Shown here: positions 11,880 through 22,228 of the stretch, in pieces
Position numbering within the stretch: the first letter of the stretch is position 1
Layout: each line of letters opens with the position of its first letter
Source: Eupeodes corollae
Taxonomy: Eukaryota > Arthropoda > Insecta > Diptera > Syrphidae
Assembly (NCBI RefSeq): GCF_945859685.1
Contig: NC_079147.1
Span: 18,393,289 to 18,457,288, forward strand
DNA length: 64,000 bases
Direction: 5' to 3'
Position numbers and translations under genes: made by a program
Notes under the pieces: model-generated
The model's input: the letters and a program-made list of their open reading frames with translations, nothing else
Database searches by the model: none
What the model was told of the DNA's origin: nothing

Positions 11880-13080
11880 CTGGAATTATAAATGAGGATT
11901 TCCAAATCTGAGAAAATTCACTTTGATTGAGGGATGGACAGAAGATTTTTGAGTCAGGACCAAGACTTGATTCTTCCTGAAATTGATTTCATTTAACTTG
12001 ACCGTGATGAGGGTTGACATATGACAATACGAATAAGAAAAAGCCAAGACAAAATTGTTGTAAATAACTAAAGTAGGACGCATCAGGAACAAAAGAGTCA
12101 TCAGCAAAAGATTGCTTGGAAAAATTGGAGAAAAGTTTTGCAATCGTCTGATTTTTTCTGGTAGTTAAAAAACTGATAGAATTATTTAAGATCCTTAATA
12201 AAGTTTACTTGCGTTTCCAATAGATAACGCTGTTAAAAGGAATTATATAGCTTAGTAAATTGTAGATTACTGCCAAGGTAGTTTGAAAAATAATCAGCAA
12301 CGAATCGTGAACGAAGGAACATTTCCCACAGCTTTTTTTATTTCGCAAGGACAGGAGAAATAGAATTGAAGAATTCTTTAGAAAGCACAGTTATGGTTGA
12401 GATATCGTCGAAATTAAAGGAAACTCTTTTAAGGTGTTTATTAATTCGACGAAAATGTGCCTTATGAAAGTCGTAAGTAAAAGTTACAAAAGGAGGGCAG
12501 GAAAATAATAGAGTCAAGATAAAATGATAAGAGAAGGGCAGTATAGTAGTCAATCAATAGTTGATAGAAAATAGGGGCTATGTTAAACAGAATAGTTCAA
12601 AGAGTCTGTCGAGAATATAAGTAAAAGTTGTCTGTTCATACAATTGGAGATATCACTGACTTGATAGAGGCTTGAGTCAGCAAGGCGATCTTGATTCTTT
12701 GGAGGATGTTGAATTGGAAGTTATATAGATTGACTAATCATCTGAAGATGTCCATTTTAGATTTTGATGGTTGAAGTTAACGAAAAGAAGTATTTCATCA
12801 TTGGAGTCAAATAAATCTGTTATGTGGTCACTCGTACTTCTGGCAAGTTCATAGGATTCAATCGGTTGTCAGACATCCGTGATAGAGTAGTAGAGTATTG
12901 TTTTGGACAGCAATAAGGATTCCTCTGCAAGGTGAGTGACCATTGGGTCCGTTTAGATAATCATAAACTGTAAAAGTTGGAGGGAATAATTCTTGATTTT
13001 GTATGCTAGGGTTTGTTTGTTGGCACTAAAGATTTGTACGAAGGCCTTATTCATTCTGATAATAGAAGAAAGGTTTTGAA
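11880..13080 (-). pseudogene. Decayed LINE endonuclease region
   Basis: Minus-strand pieces resemble the apurinic endonuclease and EN-RT linker of a Jockey/CR1-type LINE. About 12850-12700 gives EILLFVNFNHQNLKWTSSDD, the position of the usual GDFN...W block, here with VNFN in place of GDFN. 12553-12338 gives CPPFVTFTYDFHKAHFRRIN, the linker after the endonuclease. Upstream, about 13040-12890 carries diverged endonuclease-like sequence. Frames are broken repeatedly and no RT motif follows. Family assignment is tentative. Confidence 0.5.
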
Positions 13081-13236
13081 AATAGAGGGTGTATTAGACA
13101 CGAACAAATCTGTCATGATCAGCTCTGCTAAGTTGGCAGGGCCCAGAAATCTACAATTACTAGCCAACATAGTATTCAAATAGTTTCAGGGAATGGAGGG
13201 GACTTTTAATTTGTATGCCAAATCCGCGAGATGAAC

Positions 13237-13995
13237 TCAAACTTTCACAAGAAGTAAAATAGGGATGGCAATCAAGATTAAATTTTGGCTAATTAACGCA
13301 ATAAACGCTGAACTGCAACATTTTGATACTAGGAACTCGTTTGACTTTAATATCGGTGGCTCAGTAATTTTATCTTGCCAACTCAAAAGGTCGTAATATG
13401 TTAAAGCATTGAAATTTACCTTCGGGAGTTGGAAAAGCTTCATTTTTTTTTGAAGTTTTTGATATAGCTTTTAAAATTCGACGAGCAACTAATTCACGAA
13501 TATGAGGTTGGGGATCTGTGATCATTGCAAGCAATAAGATTTCCGAATGTGCGAAATAGCAGATCCTTTGAATAACTGGGTCGATAACAACTTTTAAATT
13601 TGTTGGCAGATATCTGGTTTGCTTGATTAGTTTGAACAAGTGTCAAGATATATCCTTACAACTGGGTTGAGTTTTAATAGAAAACCATACCGTAGCGTAA
13701 ACTTTGACCATGTACGTTGCAAGGGTGATAAGATTTGCGGAAGCAGACTTTGTTGAAACATAAAGCCGAAGAAATCTGTTGGCACGTTATTTGTTTGTTT
13801 TTTGAAACTGCTTCAACTATTATGTACAAGTATTTTTGGTCTGTGAACTGCTGGGGCTATGGCTGCTCCCGCCCTGTCTGACACTTCAAATCTATCGCAT
13901 GTTTTTGAAAGTAAAGCGATATCAGCTGAAATTTTAGAAGTGCTCGCTGATTCAGTCACTAGAGTCGCCAATCCAATCGACATCCGTTTGGACAC
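13237..13995 (-). pseudogene. Multi-fragment relic of an orphan, repeat-associated protein
   Basis: Three minus-strand frames line up in order as one broken protein. 13995-13813 contains LSKTCDRFEVSDRAGAAIA. 13639-13370 contains PQPHIRELVARRILKAISK. After a frameshift, 13443-13237 contains FQLPKVNFNALTYYDLLSWQ followed by DKITEPPIL. From memory these blocks resemble an uncharacterised protein seen in many arthropod and cnidarian genomes, with motifs like CDRxGVSDRxAAxIAS and HIRELGxRRIxKAR, probably carried by a mobile element. I cannot name the family or its activity. The sequence between blocks is shortened and holds stops, so this copy is dead. Confidence 0.45.
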
Positions 13996-13999
13996 ATCC

Positions 14000-15124
14000 G
14001 GATTTAAATGTGCTACTCAACCTTTGTTAACATATTTAAGCTATACTTTTTGTTGTTTAAACATCGTCAAGAATTTAAGTTTTGAAACTTAAAGGCAACT
14101 TCAATATCTAAGCACACTTAACTAAATGACCGCTAAGAAAAGTTTTAAGACAATCTAATAGAAACGGCTGATTAATTTTAGTTTCAATTTAATGGTAGAA
14201 AGTGCTGCAAAAAAACCCCTGCCGACGAACTATAATGTTAGAAACACTCATTTATTCCTTGGGTGTCAAATTTGACTCTCAAGATGCAAATCGATAGACG
14301 GTCTTTCGTAAGCTTTTTTTCTGGCTGAATTTTAACACTTCAATCTCTTAATTTGCAACTGTCATAAGTCACAAAACATTTCAAGAACTAATCAGTTTCT
14401 AACGAATCATCATCTTCTCTATGGTAAACAATTCTGTGTGTGGTAAATTCATTTACAAAAGCCACCATTCTCTTCTTCTCCAATATCCAGCAGCGCTATA
14501 TTCCAAGGAAATAAACTTAATAAGTTTATTAGTCCTCGCGTATTCTATATGTCTACATCTACACTATACCAGACTTAATAGCTTTGTTTATATGTTTTAT
14601 TTTTGTTGTGTTTTAAAATTAATAATTCAATGATGATTCTGACCTTTTGAGAGATTTTATTTCCTCGATCCATTTAAGTATCTATAAGTAAAGATAGATA
14701 GGTATATACAAACCTCTCCTGTTGGTTGTTCGTCGCATCTATGAAATGAAACTATTAATTTGGAAAATTTATTTTCATCCAAACAATAGATAGATGCGCA
14801 AGCTATGGGCACATTGTATATAATATTTTAACTAGATACGAGTATAATAGCTTAATGCCATTGCCAGTTAAGCAGGCAGGCTTCAGGCAGGTCTCTTTGG
14901 CAGTGGATATATCTCTAATAAAATTCACTAAGTGCAATATGACATCAGCCAGCTGCATTCTCCGGATCTATAAGGATTTTATTACCCCAACAAAGTGTCT
15001 AGTAGGCGTTTATTTGTTACAAACAAGAAACAAAAACACAACTCAAAAAGAGCTTTGTTTTGTTAAAAGATACTTTTTTGCATGCGTGAAGCAAAATTAA
15101 AGACAAAATAAAACTAACGTAACA
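14000..15124. other. No gene seen
   Basis: AT-rich. The reading frame at 14855-15100 has no recognisable domain. I see no element ends. Confidence 0.45.
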
Positions 15125-16290
15125 TAAAAATGCATCCTATGCAGGCGGATAGACACAGTAAAAAAGTTAGGGTAAAGTGGGGTAATTTTAGGAAAACGTT
15201 AGCAATAAAGCTGTAAGGTAAATCACACCCTAAAAAATGTTAGGGTAAAATGGAGTTAATTTACTAAGAAATTCCCACAAACGTTGTAAGGTTAATCTCA
15301 TTCAAAAGAAAGTTAGGGTAAAGTGGGTTTAATTTACATAAAAATGTATCCTATGCAGGCGGACAAGCACAGCAAGAAAGTTAGGGTAAAGTGGGGTAAT
15401 TTTACGAATACGTTATCAATAAAGCTATAAAGTTAATCACAGCCTAAAAGAAAGTTAGGGTAAAGTAGGGTTAATTTACTGGAACATTCCCATGAAAAGT
15501 TGAGTAGCCAGAAATTGTAACTTACTAATGGAGAATTGAAAAATTTCAGACAGATTCTCTTCATAACTCAAGAATAAAATTGAAATCTAAATCAATTTAT
15601 TTCTTTTTTAGGGTAAAGTGGGGTTAATTTACTGAAACATTCCCATGAAAAGTTAAGTAACTAGAAATTGTAACTTATTAATGGAGAATTGAAAAATTTC
15701 AGACATATTCTTTTCATAACTCAAGAATAAAATTGAAATTTAAATCAATTTATTTCTTTTTTAGGGTAAAGTGGGGTTAATTTACTGAATCATTCCCATG
15801 AAAAGTTAAGTTGCTAAAAATTGTAACTAACTAATGGACAATTGAAAAATTTCATATAGATTCTTTTAATAACTCAAGAATAAAAATGAAATTTAAATCA
15901 ATTTATTTCTTTTTTAGGGTAAAGTGGGGTTAATTTACTGGAACATTCCCATGAAAAGTTAATTAGCCAGAAATTGTAACTTACTAATGGAGATTTCTGC
16001 AGACAGATTACTTTTATAACTCAAGAAAAATTGGAATAAAAATAAACCTTCATCACCGTCTTAATCAATTAATCCCTTTTTTTTAGGGTAAAGTGGGATT
16101 AATTTATTGAAACAATTCCATAAAAATGTATGTAGCAAGAAATTGTAACTGGAGATTCTGCAGACAAATTCTTTTCATAACTCAAGAATAATTGGAATAA
16201 AAATAAACCTTCACCTCCGTCTAAATCAATTAATCCCTCTTTTTAGGGTAAAGTGGGGTTAATTTGCTTGAAACATTACCATTAAAAGTT
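15125..16290. repeat. TTAGGGTAAAG minisatellite with changing unit length
   Basis: About ten copies of TTAGGGTAAAGTGGGGTTAA (with variants) at roughly 15168, 15240, 15313, 15380, 15455, 15608, 15762, 15915, 16084 and 16244. The first five are about 70 bp apart. Within them the block ATGCATCCTATGCAGGCGGA recurs at about 15130 and 15344, 213 bp apart. Later units are about 155-170 bp and share ACATTCCCATGAAAAGTTAA, AGAAATTGTAACTTA and CATAACTCAAGAATAAA. No coding capacity. The TTAGG resemblance is not telomeric, because the unit is long and complex. Confidence 0.9.
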
Positions 16291-16299
16291 AAGTAGCAA

Positions 16300-17230
16300 A
16301 ATATTTGAACTTTTCATAACTCAAGAATAAAATTGGAATACAAATAATCCTTCATTCCTATCAGACACAATTTAGCACATTATTTAAGAAGCCCCGTTGT
16401 ACCCTAACTTTAATTCTTTTTGTTTTCATATGATACTTTTGATAAAAAAAGCTTTAAATGTTTCATAGTGCTCAAGTAAAGTGTAGATAGTTGAATGAAC
16501 TTAAACAACTTTGTATAGGAAAACATAACGCGAAGAATGCTAATTGTGTTTCCATTTTTATTAATTATGAAATTCTATTGTTTTTATGCAATAGTGTTTT
16601 TTCTTATTTTTCTTTCTTTCAATTTGAATGTGAAGAAGAAAATGAAAACTTTTATAAGGAATGTGTGTCAGAGTATCCACCATTTATAGGTCTTGGACTT
16701 CATTAGCATTTTGTATTGTTTTGAATGTTGATGATATAGAAGCTTAGTTTTATTTTTTAAACTTCAAAACTTAGCTTAGTGGGTTGGGATACCTCAAGGC
16801 GGAAACGGTAGATCTATATTGATTGGATTTAAGATGAGGATTTTGGGTGACAGCAAGTCAGAGCATTTTCGGTGAGATTGAACGTTATTGATGTAATGGC
16901 AAGTTTATTTTGGTTCACATTTTATCTAGAACCATTTTGATAAAATTTGAGCGTGGTTGATAACAAGATGACCAAAGCCTTAGACATATTAATGATATGT
17001 TCGTCTATGAAACTTGTTGTAATGCATGGTGCCAAACACGTTATTTTTGTCACGATTAACGAGGAAATATAGTTTTTCCAGGTTTATAAAAGTTCAAATT
17101 TAGAAAAGGTGTCAACATAGTCACACAAATATGGAAGTTTCTTTACCAACAAAAAATATTATATTTCTTGATGTAGGTCAGGAAATAGTTTGATACGGCC
17201 ATTGACCACAATTTAACAGCAATGGAAATT
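16300..17230. other. No gene seen
   Basis: AT-rich. The reading frame at 16491-16706 ends in a moderately complex peptide, but no splice sites or family support it. Confidence 0.45.
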
Positions 17231-18365
17231 AAAACTATGCCGGATATTAGACCTGATACAGGTTCGTTTGTAAGTTTTATGGGTCGCATAATATGTCACA
17301 AACGTAACACTGGACTTTCAATTCCGTTTTAAAAAAAAATTGTAAGAAGTCAACGGTGACTCTTCTACCGTCAAAAAATGGATTAACGCGTTTTAGCGTG
17401 ATCGCACATCGGTTTTTGATAAGCCACACCCAGGTGCCCGGAAAACGGCTACTACGGAAGATAACGTAACAAAAATTCAAGATTTCGTATTGGCAGACTA
17501 ACGCGATGCACCGACTGATTAAAGGTACGCTATAAAGCTGACACAGTAGGCATCTCAAAAGACTGTGTGGGTCATATCCTACATAAAACGTTGGGTATGA
17601 ATAAGCTTTCGAAAAGATGATTGCCATGTTGGCTCCCTCCACACAACAAGTGCAACCGTGAGACCACTTCAAACGTGCTCCGAAGAAGGCGAAATGCCGG
17701 AAAGTTGATGGTCACTGTTTCCTGGGATTCACAAGGTGTGATCTACATCAACTACCTGGAGAAGGACAAAACCATCACAGGGCTGCAGAAATTTGCGCGG
17801 AAAGCAAACTTTGAGAAAACCTTTCTTTTTCAGACGGTTTAAAGAAATTAGGCTCGTTTTACACTACACGGTTTTGACCGTACGGGAGAAAAACCGGACG
17901 GCATAAACCTGATCAATAGCTAATTACACATTATACGGTTTCAACCGTACGGTAAAACACGATGTATGCAGGGTTCCTGTACTTAGTATCGTGTCTTAAA
18001 GTGGCTGAAGAAACTCTGCCGCACGAATAAATAAAATCGTATGATGAGAAGACATGCATTTCATCAAGTACGCCACAAAGCTTATCGCGCCGTCCGGCTA
18101 CCGTATACTGTAGTAGCAGTAGACGGTTGCTACACGGCGCGGCGACGGCATTTTGCCGTGATCGTATAATATTAAAGCGTGTTAGCTCTTCTTCGCTCCT
18201 GTAACAAAATGTCGCCGTCCGGTCAAAACCGTGTAGTGTGAAACGAGCCTTAGAGCATCGCTGGGTCAAATGTATGGAGTTAAAAGGCGACCATGTTGAA
18301 AAATAAATGAAAACCTTTTTAAAATGTTTGATTTTGTTTTGTGGGCTAAGTAAAGAGTTTTTCAA
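17230..18365 (+). pseudogene. Mariner transposase fossil, split by a MITE
   Basis: Mariner-type transposase remnant with many stops and frameshifts. In order: STVKKWINAF then DRTSVFDKPHPGARKTATT and EDNVTKIQDFVLAD (17360-17505, DNA-binding region), WLPPHNKCNRETTS (17630-17665), APKKAKC (about 17675-17700) and GVIYINYLEKDKTITG (17738-17785). The catalytic region is missing from the last match to the MITE at 17851. After the MITE the frame resumes with LEHRWVKCMELKGDHVEK and a stop (18252-18308), the usual mariner C-terminus. The transposase is therefore internally deleted as well as interrupted. Ends are not defined. Confidence 0.8.
17851..18249. mobile_element. 399-bp MITE, PIF/Harbinger-like, inserted in the mariner
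   Basis: Non-coding element with long terminal inverted repeats. The left end is GGCTCGTTTTACACTACACG, then GTTTTGACCG. The right end reads, as reverse complement, GGCTCGTTTCACACTACACG, then GTTTTGACCG, so 29 of 30 positions match. It is flanked on both sides by TTA (17848-17850 and 18250-18252), a three-base target duplication typical of PIF/Harbinger elements. The interior holds more ACCGTACGG and GCCGTCCGG words. It carries no transposase and would need an autonomous partner. Mariner coding sequence continues on both sides. Confidence 0.9.
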
Positions 18366-18371
18366 TTGGCG

Positions 18372-18960
18372 CTAGTATATTTTGGCAACCCGTGGCTGCC
18401 ATTTTGTTTTGGTGACATCTGTCAAAACTTTATTATCAAAATGAATATTCGTTAACGGAAACGTTGTACGCACTGTGCCTATTTTACAGTAGACGTGGTG
18501 GCACTTAACAGTCGACTCTTCAACGATTGGTGGCGAAATTTGAGACGACCGGTTTAGTAAACAATCATCGAACGCAAGATCGACCGAGAACATCGTCGCG
18601 GTCCGTGAAAGTGTACAGCAGAACCAAAGGCAGTCTATTCCTAGCCGTGCACAAGAACTCGGTCATTCACAAGATTCAACTTGGCGAAATTTTGAATCGG
18701 AACTTGGGCCTACACCCACATAAGATCCAACTGGTCCAGGAGCTCGCAGGCCTATGGAAAATGAACGACAATCGGCCGATGCCCTAAAGGTGAACATAAC
18801 ACAGTCTATCGCTTGAATTCGTCCGGATCTACGCGGAAGACATTGAAAATTTGACCACTCTGATCCATGCCACCGTAAGAAGCCGAGGCGGGCATTTGAA
18901 ATATGTCGTATTCCACATTTAATGACATACTTGCGCCTTTTGAACAAAAAAATGTTTTGT
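18372..18960 (+). pseudogene. Family M transposase, internally deleted
   Basis: Mariner-superfamily fossil. The frame at 18527 reads LVAKFETTGLVNNHRTQDRP then RTSSRS (helix-turn-helix and linker), continuing to LGEILNRNLGLHPHKIQLVQ ELAG. The catalytic domain is missing. From about 18790 the sequence corresponds to the C-terminus, with ENLTTLIHATVRSRGGHLKY VVF and a stop at about 18920. The 5' leader (TGACATCTGTCAAAACTTT) resembles leaders of other family M copies here. Clear terminal repeats were not found. An internally deleted copy of this kind cannot encode an active enzyme. Confidence 0.75.
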
Positions 18961-19004
18961 TAAAACCTCACACACAGCTTGTTTTATTCCATTTCAACAC
19001 CTAG

Positions 19005-19800
19005 CCCGCCCTTAGATTAGGTTAGGTTAAAGTGGCTGTCCATGATGGAAACGGATACACAGGCTAGTTTAATGGCCCTTTGTTTGCTCAATGGAACCAG
19101 TTTGAGTCCATTACAAAACGTGAGATGCTGATATGATTAAGATCGTTTATATCTTTAAAGAAGATTTCTCCTAGGTAATTCTTTCGTTTTTAAGCTAGAG
19201 CAGGGCATGTACAGAGAAGATGAAGACTTGCTTCCTCCTTTTCCTCATCCATACAGCTTCTGCAAAAGTCATTTGAGAATACGCCTAGTCTCGTGGCGTG
19301 CTTTCCTATTATAGTGTCCGGTTATGACACCTATTATCGAGCTTATATGCGACCTGCTTAGAGATAGCAAGCACCTTGAACGCTTTAAATCTAATGTTGG
19401 CCAGTTGTTTTTTGTGACCTGACAAGTGGTAATGTTCCACCCGTTGCCTGCACTTCTCACAGCATCTTGCATTAGCAACAATTTACAAGTAACGATTGGT
19501 ACGCCAGTACCTTCCAAACGTGTACCGTTCCTGGCGAGCCCATCTGCCTTACAAATATCTCTATGGCCCGGCACATAGCAAACGTGAATATTAAACTGCT
19601 GTGCCATCTCTTTTAGAAATGATCGACAGTTATGGACTGTTATAGAGTTTGTAGAGACATTCCAGAGATTTGATAGCGGCCTGACTATCTGAGAGAATAC
19701 GGATATCAGATGTTGATATCACGTTTTCTTTAATCCAGGACAAGACTTCTTTTATCGCCCTTATTAAAAGACCTTTATTTGTTTATATCATCTTGTGCGA
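19005..19800 (-). pseudogene. LINE family R, RNase H domain and 3' end
   Basis: Minus-strand end of a non-LTR element whose ORF2 carries an RNase H domain after the RT (I-like group). Reading from 19790 down: AIKEVLSWIKENVISTSDI and ILSDSQAAIKSL (catalytic Asp in SDSQAA), then AQQFNIHVCYVPGHRDICKA and DGLARNGT (C-terminal Asp region, ADELA in related elements, here ADGLA). After these comes the zinc-knuckle-like tail RKARHETRRILK, then the 3' end finishing near 19010 with AGCCACTTTAACCTAACC. A second copy on the plus strand at 49130-50440 matches it closely, which confirms the boundaries. Stops and frame changes make it inactive. Confidence 0.85.
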
Positions 19801-21170
19801 AACAGCGCTGAAACAGTGTCATAATCGTTACTTTTGTGCAAAGCTCACAAAATGTACATATCCCTATTTTTTAAAGTAACACACTCTCGTGAAAACTCAC
19901 AATTGTACACATTTTTACACGTTAGAAAAAAACGAAGGATTAAACCAAAGGATATAAAGAATATAAATAAAAGTTTTATAAAGCATTCTACATTCATGAT
20001 GTGCGGCTAAACAAAAATCTCTATACTTAAAAAAATGTCTTAAATTGAGTTCAAAATAAAACTGATGTCTTTCCTAGGATCTTTTCGAATATTGCGACAG
20101 AATTGTTTGACAGAATTTTGCTCATAAAAATAATGATAAAACAACGAAATACGTAAAACATAACATTTTTGTTTTAAAAAAAAAGACGAAGTTTTTTGGT
20201 CGCAACTGTGCTCTGTTTCTTGACACAAGTTCAGAGTGTAACACACTTTACACTGTATTAGGTCATATCGAAGAACGATTATAAGAATTAAAAACCACTT
20301 ATCATCAATAAATTAATTAATAATAATTTTTAAACATTTTTAAAAATAAACATTTAACAAAAAAAAAATTAAAAACCATTCAAAATAAAGAGAACCTGTT
20401 GAACAAAAGTAATGATTTGTTGTAAAATTGTTACCTACATACATAAAATATAATCGAAAAAAAAAGTTTAATCAATGCAGGTAAGATTTTATTAAGGTAA
20501 CGTTCTTAATTGGCGCCAATTCAAACCTGTTTAATATGTCATCGAGCACACAGAACTTTTCCCAGATAAACGTTCTTCCGACTTCTTGTTTTATTGATTT
20601 ATTTTAATAGTTGTTTTGTTTTAAATGAATCATTCATGTTTTTCCTTTTAATAACAATTTTACTCTTAGAAAGGGGTTTTTTTTGTGCTAAAGATTCTGA
20701 GAGTTTAATTTTATTCCAGACGTTGATTCAGACCAAACGATCTTTAGATAAGAATGAATGAGAAATGCAGTGGAGATTCTATTTCCATTTCATTAAATAA
20801 GGCTACAAAGATTATGGTCTATCTAATCATTGAATTACAAATGTTTTGTATACTCGTACAATGTTTGTATATCGTAAATACTTTTCTTATCTTTTTTGAA
20901 CAAATTTATAGCAACCATATTGCAGTCTGCAATAATTTTGTATTGAGGCAAGAACTTTTTGGTGGTCTGTTTTTTTCTTAAATTTATATTTTTCTTTATT
21001 GCAAAAGTTGTCATAAAATAGATAATCCCTTATCTGTTGAATGTTGGTCAGTAAATTTCCTTTAAATAGAATTCTAAGTGGAATTATCAAATTTCAATCA
21101 AAACCAAACTGATTCGTTTTTAATCAAAAAGTCAATTGAAATCTAAAAGCTTTTCCAATAAGGGGTTTCA
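19801..21170. other. No gene seen
   Basis: Strongly AT-rich. Short frames at 20040-20246 and 20754-20981 lack motifs. Confidence 0.45.
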
Positions 21171-21179
21171 TAACGAATG

Positions 21180-21440
21180 GTCCCTTATGGAGACAGCTGT
21201 AGCTTTTGAAGATGTCATCTTTTGAAATTTGACAAGTAAAACCTAATTCACAACAAAGATGGTGCACATAGCCACAGTTCACAGAACCAAGGGACTTCGG
21301 GGTCATCGTAAGTATTTTCTCTGTCTGGAAATAGTGAGGCTTCCCTCAAAAATAAGTGAGAATACTGTAGCTGTAGCCTGTTGTATTGACAAAAACGCAG
21401 GTTTGTCAATTCCTCGTCAATCTTTGGAATTATGGATTCT
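21180..21440 (+). pseudogene. Family M transposase, N-terminal fragment
   Basis: The leader GAAGATGTCATCTTTTGAAA resembles the one at 4950. The linker block SENTVAVACCIDKNAGLSIP and RQSLELWIL follow, matching SVDDYPG...SQSLEF in the copy at 5060-5300. Only the DNA-binding half remains. Family B LINE sequence begins about 50 bp further on. Confidence 0.6.
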
Positions 21441-21489
21441 ACAAACTATATTACTGAATAATTCATATAATGAAACAGGTCCTTCCGGA

Positions 21490-21660
21490 TCTTCCATAAA
21501 AATAGTATAAGATGGGTTCAAGTCTAAAAACCACAAAACAAATGCTGGTGTGCCCCAGGGCTCCGTTTTATCTCCAACACTCTTTCTCATTTTTATTAAC
21601 GATCTCCTGTCTCCAACTTCAAATCCAATACATTGTTTCGCTGACGATAGTCCTCTAAGC
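21490..21660 (+). pseudogene. LINE family B, reverse-transcriptase core fragment
   Basis: Frame from about 21540: NAGVPQGSVLSPTLFLIFIN DLLSP, then NPIHCFADDSPLSL. This covers RT motifs 4 and 5 with both catalytic Asp of the FADD box. It matches 52630-52770 (minus strand) in the longest family B copy. Sequence before and after does not continue the ORF. Confidence 0.85.
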
Positions 21661-22004
21661 TTGATGTTTACATGGTAGACATGTGCATTCAAGAGGACAC
21701 AAGCGTCCAAAACGTCTCCTACTCTCACCTCCCCGTGGTGAACATGGAGTACCTAGTACCTCAACTGGACATTGGGTTCTAACCCCAGTGGAAAGTTGTT
21801 GGGGGCAGCAAGCGAGAGAGGGGGGGAGAGGTGTTTCCACTTAGGCACCTCTCCTTATCCAGACGGCAGCGAAAGAAACGGTGGTGCTACAGTACCACTT
21901 AGTGAACACCTTAAAGGGCTTCTACGACTTATTCGTAGCCCAGGCCTATAAGGAGCGGTTTATCCGGCTCCCCGTCCTTGGAGTTATACTAAGGATTTGA
22001 CCCT
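21660..22004. other. GC-rich block of unknown origin
   Basis: Markedly GC-rich for this window, with a G-rich run (GAGAGAGGGGGGGAGAGG near 21812) and no reading frame I recognise. It lies between LINE B and RTE pieces and may be the untranslated region of one of them. Confidence 0.3.
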
Positions 22005-22228
22005 CCAGGTTGAGTTTTGTGAATCCGGGGTGATTTCTTCGTGTGATCTACGGTTCTATGTGCATCGAAGGGAAGTGGAGAAGAAGATAGAACGACGAGC
22101 TGCACGGGCTATACAGCGACGTAGACTTAGCCAGAAAGGTAAAGTCCAACGACTAAAATGGCTGGGTCACGTAGAGCGCATGGAAACCAATGCTCCGGTC
22201 CGAAAAGTCTTCGAATCCACACCAACCA
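22005..22228 (+). pseudogene. RTE-like LINE, C-terminal fragment
   Basis: Reads VEKKIERRAARAIQRRR, QRLKWLGHVERMETNAPVRK and VFEST, the region after the RT thumb in RTE-clade elements. The piece at 51600-51780 is closely related. It stops abruptly at GAATCCAC, where family B sequence begins. Confidence 0.8.

Noticed and set aside
13859..14092. Plus-strand 77-codon frame starting MAAPALSD
   Set aside because: It is antisense to the orphan protein relic, whose motifs explain the composition.
15125..16290. TTAGGG words as interstitial telomere repeats
   Set aside because: The unit is 70-170 bp with complex spacers, not a short TTAGG-type array, and flies generally lack TTAGG telomeres.
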